A stretch of 11,595 nt of DNA from JANNAT01 sp043766915 (GTDB lineage Bacteria > Pseudomonadota > Alphaproteobacteria > Rhodobacterales > Rhodobacteraceae), in assembly GCA_043766915.1 (NCBI GenBank), contig JAYUHO010000242.1, positions 1 through 11,595 on the forward strand, given 5' to 3'. This document shows positions 5,848 to 11,595 of this stretch, in pieces. Under the pieces are notes generated by a model that had not been told where the DNA came from, ran no database searches, and worked only from the letters and a program-made list of their open reading frames with translations. The position numbers were made by a program, and so were the translations under genes. Position 1 is the stretch's first letter; each line of letters opens with the position of its first letter.

Positions 5848-7437
5848 ATGGGCACTAAGACAACGCACCGTTTGGGGCAGTATGTCCGGAATTTTCTGGT
5901 GCTCGCGGCTCTGTCTGTGGTGGCTGCCTGTTCTGGCCCGCAAGCATCCCGCGCCGCACCCTATGCCGCCTATGTGATGGATGCCCGCACCGGCGAGACG
6001 CTCTATTCGGAAAACGCCGAAACCCGGCTGCACCCTGCATCGCTGACCAAAATGATGACGCTGTACATCGCGTTTCAAGAGATCGAACGCGGCAACCTGT
6101 CGCTTGATACGATAATCACTGTGTCAAAAAACGCCGCGGCCCAGCCGCCATCACGATTGGGGTTGAAGGCGGGGCAAAAAATCCAGCTGCGCTATCTGAT
6201 CCGTGCTGCGGCGGTGAAATCAGCCAATGATGCGGCAGCGGCAATTGGCGATCATATCGGCGGGACCACGGAAAAATTTGCTCTGCGGATGACCAAAACC
6301 GCCAAAGCGATTGGCATGACAAGCACCACGTTCAAGAACGCGAACGGGCTGACGGCCAAGGGGCACCTGTCTACTGCAAAAGACATGTCCACACTGGGTC
6401 GCCATCTGTTTTACGATTTCCCCCAATATTACAATATCTTCTCACGTCGCAGCACAGATGCTGGCATGGCCGAAGTGGCCAATACCAACCGGCGCTTCCT
6501 TGACAGCTACAAAGGGGCGGATGGTATCAAAACGGGGTACACCGAACCTGCAGGCTTTAACCTGACAGCATCAGCGGACCGCGGTGGGGTGCGGATTATC
6601 GCGACGGTGTTTGGCGGCAAATCCACTGCTGATCGCAACGCCAAGATGACCGATTTGCTGGATCTGGGCTTTCGCAAAGCCCCCGCGAACGCGAATGAGG
6701 CACCGCCTGCCACGCCGAACTATCCCAACGCCGATGACGAGTTGATCGCAAGCGCCGATGACCAACCCGACGGCCTGCCAGAAGTTGAAGGCGGCACCGC
6801 CAAAACGGTGCGCATCGCGATGGCTGTGAAAACATCCCCTCGCCCACAAGCCCGCCCCGAAGATCAATCCGGTGCCGCCGAAGTGGTTGTGGCCCGATTG
6901 GCCGATGACATCGCCGGGGCGCTGGCCGAAGCCACTGCCGCGCCACCGCCGCCAGACTCGCTTGACGCGCAGGCTTTGGAACTTGCGTCGAATGGCGCTG
7001 TGCCAACCGATATTGAAACCCTGTCGGCCGCTCCGGCGCTGACCGTTACCGCAGCCTCTGCCACGCGCCCTGCGGTAAAGCTGGTGTCCACGCCGCGCCC
7101 GCCGAAACGCAAAGCCGCGCCGATTTACGAAGATATCGTTGTTGCCGAAGCTGACGTCCCTGTCGATCAGGCCGAAGTGGTGACGCGGATATCCACCTCG
7201 GGCGGCCGCGCTTGGGGCATAAACGTGGGGCGGTTCAACAATCAGGGTGAGGCGGAACGTATCTTACTCAAGACGCAACTGGTGGAAAGCGCCACGTTGG
7301 GGCAAAGCCTGCGCAAAATCTCGCAGAAAAGCGGCGGGTTTGATGCCAATTTCCTTGGTCTGACACAAGATGAAGCCGATCTTGCCTGCCGCCGCCTGCA
7401 AGCCCGTGGCGTGCAGTGTTTTACGATGGGGCCATAA
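5848..7437 (+). CDS. D-alanyl-D-alanine carboxypeptidase (peptidase S11) with C-terminal SPOR-like domain
   Basis: A 529-residue low-molecular-weight penicillin-binding protein of the DacA/PBP5 type, which removes the terminal D-Ala from peptidoglycan pentapeptides in the periplasm. The active-site motifs are complete: SxxK as SLTK (65-68), SxN as SAN (125-127) and KTG as KTGYT (228-232). The export signal ends in VVAAC, a possible lipobox with Cys28, followed by a possible Ala-Arg-Ala-type cut near ASRA (33-36), so it may be either lipidated or cleaved and soluble. Residues about 277-450 form a Pro/Ala-rich linker. Residues about 455-526 (AWGINVGRF to GVQCFTMGP) look like a SPOR domain, which binds denuded septal peptidoglycan. 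ATG at 5848 has GAGG 8 bases upstream. The PBP5-type C-terminal membrane anchor is absent. It converges on the Sua5 gene. Confidence 0.93.
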   Translation: MGTKTTHRLGQYVRNFLVLAALSVVAACSGPQASRAAPYAAYVMDARTGETLYSENAETRLHPASLTKMMTLYIAFQEIERGNLSLDTIITVSKNAAAQPPSRLGLKAGQKIQLRYLIRAAAVKSANDAAAAIGDHIGGTTEKFALRMTKTAKAIGMTSTTFKNANGLTAKGHLSTAKDMSTLGRHLFYDFPQYYNIFSRRSTDAGMAEVANTNRRFLDSYKGADGIKTGYTEPAGFNLTASADRGGVRIIATVFGGKSTADRNAKMTDLLDLGFRKAPANANEAPPATPNYPNADDELIASADDQPDGLPEVEGGTAKTVRIAMAVKTSPRPQARPEDQSGAAEVVVARLADDIAGALAEATAAPPPPDSLDAQALELASNGAVPTDIETLSAAPALTVTAASATRPAVKLVSTPRPPKRKAAPIYEDIVVAEADVPVDQAEVVTRISTSGGRAWGINVGRFNNQGEAERILLKTQLVESATLGQSLRKISQKSGGFDANFLGLTQDEADLACRRLQARGVQCFTMGP

Positions 7438-7465
7438 AGCGCGCCAACACCGTTTGACGCATGCG

Positions 7466-7483
7466 CCCTAAGCCGCTTTAGGG
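7466..7483. terminator. Possible bidirectional hairpin between dacA-type gene and sua5-type gene
   Basis: CCCTAA (7466-7471) and TTAGGG (7478-7483) are a perfect 6-bp inverted repeat with a 6-base loop in the 40-base convergent gap. The Sua5 stop codon lies in one arm. A CGCATGCG palindrome precedes it. No T-tract follows on either strand, so termination is only suggested. Confidence 0.3.
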
Positions 7484-8428
7484 TCGGGGTGCTGCGGCCC
7501 GCCGCAGCCGGTCATTGATCGCGCGACCCAATCCGATCTCGGGCACAGGCGCAAAGGCGATCCGGCCCACATGGCCTGCCAAAGCGTCAGCTTCGCGCAA
7601 GACGTGAAACAGATTTGCTGCAGCTTCCACCAGATCACCGCTCGCCGATAGGGTGATGTCAGCCTCTCCTGCGCCGAATCCCACACGCACCTCTGCGGGC
7701 CGCCAGTGATCCGCGTTCAGGCGCATCTGCGCCGCGGGGGCGTAGTGCGATGCCAATTGACCCGGCGCGGTGGGTTTGCTTGCGTCCCCGCCCATGGCCA
7801 ACGTCATCCCCAACGCTGCCTCCAATGCCTCTGCCGGAACGCCGCCGGGGCGCAGCAGGGTTGGCAGACCACTTAAATCCAAAATCGTCGACTCAACCCC
7901 AACTGCGCAGGCGCCACCATCGATGACCGCCGCGATGCGCCCTGCCAGCCCCGCGATCACATGCGCCGCGCGCGTTGGCGAAACACGTCCCGACGGATTG
8001 GCCGAAGGGGCTGCCAACGGCCCCCCAAAACCTCGCAGCAGCCCTTGTGCCACCGGATGCGCGGGCACACGGATGGCCACAGTCTGCAAATCGGCGGTGA
8101 CCAGATCCGACAGGCCAGCGTCTGCACGCAGCGGCACGACAATCGTCAACGGCCCCGGCCAGAACTGCCGCGCGATGGACATCGCCCGATCGTCGAAAAC
8201 GCCAAACCCCTGCGCTGCCGCCAAATCTGCCACATGCACGATCAAAGGATTAAACCGGGGCCGCGCCTTGGCCGCAAATATGCGCGCCACGGCGATATCC
8301 GAGCGCGCATCGCCACCCAGCCCGTAAACCGTCTCGGTGGGAAACGCCACCAGCCCACCGCCGCCTAAAATTTCAGCAGCCTGCGCCAACCCATCCGCTG
8401 TTGGCAAAATCGTTTCGGTATGTTCCAT
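7478..8428 (-). CDS. L-threonylcarbamoyladenylate synthase, Sua5 type (tRNA t6A biosynthesis)
   Basis: The enzyme makes threonylcarbamoyl-AMP from threonine, bicarbonate and ATP for t6A37 modification of ANN-decoding tRNAs. The YrdC-like domain shows GGLVAFPTETVYGLG (24-38), KARPRFNPLIVHV (54-66), PSANPSGRVSPT (141-152) and ESTILD (179-184). The linker APGQLASHYAP (221-231) and following about 85 residues form the C-terminal Sua5 domain, so this is the long Sua5 form and not the short YrdC/TsaC form. I chose the ATG at 8428 (316 residues) because the family usually begins about 20 residues before the GGLVAF block. A longer frame from ATG at 8497 adds 23 unusual residues but has GGAAGG 10 bases upstream, whereas 8428 has no clear Shine-Dalgarno, so the start is unsettled. 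It is divergent from the acyl-CoA dehydrogenase gene. Confidence 0.93.
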   Translation of the reverse strand: MEHTETILPTADGLAQAAEILGGGGLVAFPTETVYGLGGDARSDIAVARIFAAKARPRFNPLIVHVADLAAAQGFGVFDDRAMSIARQFWPGPLTIVVPLRADAGLSDLVTADLQTVAIRVPAHPVAQGLLRGFGGPLAAPSANPSGRVSPTRAAHVIAGLAGRIAAVIDGGACAVGVESTILDLSGLPTLLRPGGVPAEALEAALGMTLAMGGDASKPTAPGQLASHYAPAAQMRLNADHWRPAEVRVGFGAGEADITLSASGDLVEAAANLFHVLREADALAGHVGRIAFAPVPEIGLGRAINDRLRRAAAPRP

Positions 8429-8538
8429 TGACCATGACGCTGCGTAGGGCTTGAAGCTGCGCCGCTGATGTCTAACCATTTGATCAAAGTCAACCATCGA
8501 AAGGCCGCCTTCCGGGGGGCCAACAGCCGGAGCATCTG
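8429..8538. promoter_or_regulatory. Divergent region between the Sua5 and acyl-CoA dehydrogenase genes
   Basis: These 110 bases must hold the start signals for both directions if Sua5 starts at 8428. Visible items are a minus-strand TTGACT (8493-8488) without a matching -10, a 10-bp palindrome TTTGATCAAA (8479-8488), and the GGAG (8529-8532) 6 bases before the dehydrogenase ATG. No complete promoter can be called. Confidence 0.3.
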
Positions 8539-10239
8539 ATGCCCTACCGCGCGCCCTTGTCCGACTACCAGTTTTTGCTAACGCATATCGTCAATTTCAA
8601 TCAGGTCGCCACTTCGCCGCTGTTCGCCGATGCAACGCCGGAAACCGTAGACGCCATCCTGACCGAAGCCGCCAAGCTGTGTGAAAACACGCTGGCCCCC
8701 CTGAACCGCATGGGGGACAAACACCCGGCGCGTCTGGAAAACGGTATTGTCCGCACGTCACCCGGTTTTGCCGAAGGGTATCGCGCGATTGCTGATGGTG
8801 GCTGGGTTGGGATCAGTTCCTCGCCCGAGTATGGCGGGATGGGCTTGCCGTTGACCCTTGGCAGTTGCGTCAATGACATGATGTCGGCGGCCTGCCTTGC
8901 CCTGCAGTTGAACCCGATGCTGACACAAGGCCAGATAGAGGCGCTGGAACATCACGCCAGCCCCGAACTTCGCGCGCTGTACCTGCCCAAGCTGATTGCG
9001 GGCGAATGGTCGGGCACGATGAACCTGACCGAACCGCAGGCGGGCACCGATGTGGGCGCGCTGCGCAGCAAGGCTGTGGCCAACGGTGATGGCACGTATG
9101 CGATCACCGGCCAAAAGATTTACATCACCTGGGGCGACAGCGATTTTATGGCCAATACCTGCCATCTGGTGTTGGCCCGTCTGCCCGGTGCTGTCGATGG
9201 CCCGCGCGGCATATCGCTGTTCATGGTGCCCAAGCTGATCCCCGATGCCGCCGGCAACCCCGGTGCGCGAAATGCGCTGCATGTGGTCAGTCTGGAGCAC
9301 AAAATGGGCATCCACGGCAGCCCTACTGCGGTGATGCAATATGACGGTGCCACGGGTTGGCTGGTGGGGCGCGAACAGGGCGGCATGGCGGCGATGTTTA
9401 CGATGATGAACAATGCCCGGCTTGGTGTGGGGGTGCAGGGTGTCGGCATCGCCGAGGCGGCATTCCAACACGCGCTGGCCTATGCGATGGGCCGCAAGCA
9501 GGGCAAAACCCCGTTGGGCACCGGCATGATCATCGACCACGCCGACGTGCGCCGGATGCTGGCGCAGATGAAAGCCGAAATTTTTGCCGCCCGCGCCATC
9601 GCGCTGTCCTGTGCCGTGGCCCTGGACATGGCCCGCGCCAGCGTTGAGCCGCATTGGGCTGCCCGCGCGGCATTCCTGACGCCAATTGCCAAAGCCTTTG
9701 GCACTGATGTCGGCTGCGACGTGGCGCAACTGGGCATTCAGATTCACGGCGGCATGGGATTTATCGAAGAAACCGGCGCGGCTCAGTTTGCCCGCGATGT
9801 GCGCATCACCCCGATTTATGAAGGCACCAACGGGATTCAGGCGATGGATTTGGTGGCGCGGAAAATGGCCGACGGGGGCGAGGCCGCATACCGCTTGATC
9901 GACGAGGTGCAGGCCGATGCGGAAACTGCGCGCGCGGCGATGCCCGATCTTGCCAATGCCGTGTGGAATGCCGCCGAAGCGCTGCGCGAGGCCACCGAAG
10001 TCCTGATTTCGCAAGAGGTGAATGACCGCTCTGCGGGCGCTGTGGCCTATCTGCGGGCCTTTGCGCGCATCCTGGGGGGGCATTTTCATCTGAAAGCCGC
10101 CTGTGCCGATGCCGCCCGTGCCCCGCTGGCACGCTTTGCCATCAAGCGGTTGCTGCCCGAGCATGCGTCGCTGTTGGCACAAATGCGCGAAGGGGCGGCC
10201 GATCTGTACGATGTCTCGCCCGAGGCGCTTTGCGCCTGA
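8539..10239 (+). CDS. Acyl-CoA dehydrogenase, large DmdC-like/FadE-like form
   Basis: A 566-residue FAD-dependent acyl-CoA dehydrogenase that should introduce the alpha-beta double bond into an acyl-CoA, passing electrons to ETF. The N-terminal helical domain (about 30-155) contains SPEYGGMG. The mid beta domain has NLTEPQAGTDVGALRSKA (162-179) and ITGQKIYITWGD (189-200). The C-terminal helical domain carries QIHGGMGFIEE (401-411) and PIYEGTNGIQ (425-434), whose Glu428 is in the usual catalytic-base position. A further C-terminal extension (about 450-566) makes it larger than the roughly 380-residue classical enzymes, as in the DmdC (methylthiopropionyl-CoA dehydrogenase) group. The MPYRAP start also recalls DmdC. 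GGAG lies 6 bases before the ATG. Its stop overlaps the start of the next gene. Substrate is open: no dmdB or dmdD is visible in this window. Confidence 0.93.
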   Translation: MPYRAPLSDYQFLLTHIVNFNQVATSPLFADATPETVDAILTEAAKLCENTLAPLNRMGDKHPARLENGIVRTSPGFAEGYRAIADGGWVGISSSPEYGGMGLPLTLGSCVNDMMSAACLALQLNPMLTQGQIEALEHHASPELRALYLPKLIAGEWSGTMNLTEPQAGTDVGALRSKAVANGDGTYAITGQKIYITWGDSDFMANTCHLVLARLPGAVDGPRGISLFMVPKLIPDAAGNPGARNALHVVSLEHKMGIHGSPTAVMQYDGATGWLVGREQGGMAAMFTMMNNARLGVGVQGVGIAEAAFQHALAYAMGRKQGKTPLGTGMIIDHADVRRMLAQMKAEIFAARAIALSCAVALDMARASVEPHWAARAAFLTPIAKAFGTDVGCDVAQLGIQIHGGMGFIEETGAAQFARDVRITPIYEGTNGIQAMDLVARKMADGGEAAYRLIDEVQADAETARAAMPDLANAVWNAAEALREATEVLISQEVNDRSAGAVAYLRAFARILGGHFHLKAACADAARAPLARFAIKRLLPEHASLLAQMREGAADLYDVSPEALCA

Positions 10240-11264
10240 TGGAGGCGCTGCGGTTTCCGTTTGAAACGCCGCCCGTCGAAGGCGACGCTGTCTCAGTGGC
10301 ACCGGGCATCTGGTGGATGCGCCTGCCGCTGCCAATGGCGCTGGACCATGTGAACGTCTACGCGCTGGACGATGGCGATGGCTGGACGATTGTTGACACC
10401 GGCTTGATGTCCCGCCGCACCCAGACCATCTGGACGGCGTTGCAGGCAGGGCCGCTGGCCGCCAAACCCATCCGCCGGCTGATCGTCACCCATCACCACC
10501 CCGATCACATTGGCCTTGCCGGGTGGTTCCAATCGCAGGGTGTGGAATTGATCATTCCCCGCACCGCATGGCTTTATGCCCGCATGCTGACCCTGGACGA
10601 ACAAGCCCTGCCATCGGCAGAATCCCTGTTGTTTTATCAACGCGCGGGCACCCCGGCGGACCTCTATGCCAAAAAGACCACCGAGCGGCCGTTCAACTTT
10701 TGCGATGTCGTCGCCCCGATGCCGGTTGGCTTTACCCGCATTGGCGAAGGCGATACGCTTACCGCAGGCGGGCGGCGTTGGCAGGTCAGGCTGGGCCAAG
10801 GCCACGCCCCCGATCATGCAACGTTGTGGAGCATGGACGACAATCTGATCATCGGCGGCGATCAGTTGTTGCCGGGGATTTCCGCAAATATCGGGGTTTA
10901 TCCCACCGAACCCGAGGCCGACCCGCTGGGCGATTGGCTAAGCAGCACGGCCGCGTTTGCGCCCTTTGCGCGCGAGGATCATCTGGTGTTGCCGGGCCAC
11001 AAGCTGCCGTTTAGCGGTTTGCCGTTTCGGCTGGAGCAAATGGCCGACAATCATCACGGGGCGCTGGCGCGGTTGGTGGCGCATCTGGCAACACCGCAAA
11101 CAGCCGTGCAGTGCTTTGTCCCGCTGTTCAAACGCGACCTGGGTGGTGCCGATTTCGGCCTGGGTCTGGTCGAGGCGGTGGCGCATCTGAACTATCTCTT
11201 GCAACGCGGGGCGGTTTATCGTGATCTGAACGCCGATGGCGCTTGGATGTGGCAGGCGATGTAG
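10239..11264 (+). CDS. Metallo-beta-lactamase-fold hydrolase
   Basis: A 341-residue metallo-hydrolase. The metal motif HxHxDH is THHHPDH (84-90), the third histidine is in GHAPDH (188-193), the bridging Asp is in GGDQ (206-209) and the last His is in PGHK (252-255), so both zinc sites look complete. Residues about 270-341 resemble the C-terminal winged-helix tail found in LACTB2-like members. The ATG at 10239 was chosen over an in-frame TTG at 10230. It shares its A with the dehydrogenase stop (TGATG), so the two are very likely translationally coupled, with GAGG 13 bases upstream. Activity is unknown. A thioester or other acyl hydrolase acting on a product of the neighbouring dehydrogenase is a guess from context. 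Confidence 0.92.
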   Translation: MEALRFPFETPPVEGDAVSVAPGIWWMRLPLPMALDHVNVYALDDGDGWTIVDTGLMSRRTQTIWTALQAGPLAAKPIRRLIVTHHHPDHIGLAGWFQSQGVELIIPRTAWLYARMLTLDEQALPSAESLLFYQRAGTPADLYAKKTTERPFNFCDVVAPMPVGFTRIGEGDTLTAGGRRWQVRLGQGHAPDHATLWSMDDNLIIGGDQLLPGISANIGVYPTEPEADPLGDWLSSTAAFAPFAREDHLVLPGHKLPFSGLPFRLEQMADNHHGALARLVAHLATPQTAVQCFVPLFKRDLGGADFGLGLVEAVAHLNYLLQRGAVYRDLNADGAWMWQAM

Positions 11265-11275
11265 CGGGGCACGAC

Positions 11276-11595
11276 ATGCGCAAACCTGTAACGACCGAAG
11301 CTAAACCCAAGCCCGCTGCCAAGACCACTGCCCCGGCAAAAACCACCCCTAAAAGCCCCGCCGAATGGGCTTATGACCGCATCGCGATCTATATTCGCAA
11401 CTTTGAACAGCATCTGGACGCGAATCACGAAATTGCCATGGGCTTTGCCGGATCAGACGCCGGCGTGCTGAAAATCGAGGGGCTGGGGTTTTTCGACCCC
11501 GATATCCTCAGCTTTTATGGCCATGACGAAAGCGGTGCAAAAACTCAGCTGATTCAGCATGTCAGCCAATTGTCGGTGCTGCTGCGTGCCGTGCC
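11276..11595 (+). CDS. Protein of unknown function (possibly DUF6173), 3' truncated by window edge
   Basis: An open frame from ATG at 11276 runs to the window end (106 complete codons). It starts 11 bases after the hydrolase stop with only a weak GGGG-like ribosome site. Residues 2-28 are a basic, Lys/Pro/Ala/Thr-rich, low-complexity arm. A folded domain follows: SPAEWAYDRIAIYIRNFEQ, a central LKIEGLGFFDPDILSFYG and QLIQHVSQLSVLL. From memory these resemble the DUF6173 family, which has no known activity that I can recall. The spacing suggests it is the third gene of the dehydrogenase-hydrolase unit. Neither the C-terminus nor any later genes can be seen. Confidence 0.75.
   Translation, partial: MRKPVTTEAKPKPAAKTTAPAKTTPKSPAEWAYDRIAIYIRNFEQHLDANHEIAMGFAGSDAGVLKIEGLGFFDPDILSFYGHDESGAKTQLIQHVSQLSVLLRAV

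Noticed and set aside
8479..8488. Palindrome TTTGATCAAA considered as an FNR/FnrL-type box
   Set aside because: An FNR box needs TTGAT-N4-ATCAA over 14 bases. This is a 10-base palindrome without the spacer, and such palindromes occur by chance.
8429..8497. Extra 23 residues at the N-terminus of the Sua5 protein
   Set aside because: Not used in the main call because the family normally begins near residue 24 of the long form and the extension lacks recognisable features. A GGAAGG upstream keeps it possible, and this is noted in the gene entry.
8758..10335. 525-codon open frame on the minus strand opposite the acyl-CoA dehydrogenase
   Set aside because: It is long only because of codon bias on the other strand. 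The composition (His/Arg/Gly-rich) is not protein-like and it spans the junction of two well-supported plus-strand genes.

Overview
The window is a moderately GC-rich bacterial chromosome segment. Codon use, the ClpS, HemF and Sua5 sequences, and a D-Ala-D-Ala carboxypeptidase fused to a SPOR-like tail all suggest an alphaproteobacterium of the Rhodobacteraceae (roseobacter-type). The species cannot be named from the sequence. Gene density is high, no gap exceeds about 150 bases, and I see no mobile element, tRNA, rRNA or CRISPR array.

Left part (1-2650): the 3' end of hemE on the plus strand faces lysE-hemF on the minus strand. HemE makes coproporphyrinogen III and HemF oxidises it, so consecutive haem-pathway enzymes lie here on opposite strands. 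hemF overlaps the start of a LysE/RhtB-type exporter by 10 bases. A small cysteine-rich lipoprotein is read divergently from hemF behind a good sigma-70-type promoter.

Middle (2651-4988): a minus-strand run of clpS, an RsmC-like rRNA methyltransferase and a short-chain dehydrogenase. The dehydrogenase has Cys where the catalytic Lys should be. ClpS most likely starts at a GTG with its own GGAGG, and rsmC has an unusually distant Shine-Dalgarno with crossing inverted repeats around it.

Right part (4989-11595): plus-strand genes for a HAD-family phosphatase and a DD-carboxypeptidase (cell-wall D-Ala trimming). A Sua5-type threonylcarbamoyl-AMP synthase (tRNA t6A) follows on the minus strand. 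Divergent from it is a plus-strand cluster of a large acyl-CoA dehydrogenase, a metallo-beta-lactamase-fold hydrolase (stop and start overlapping as TGATG), and a truncated gene of unknown function that runs off the window.

Most of this is core housekeeping sequence. I did not find a convincing new multi-gene system. The items most worth checking are the catalytically altered dehydrogenase, the rsmC leader, the hemF-lysE coupling, and the acyl-CoA dehydrogenase/hydrolase/unknown cluster.
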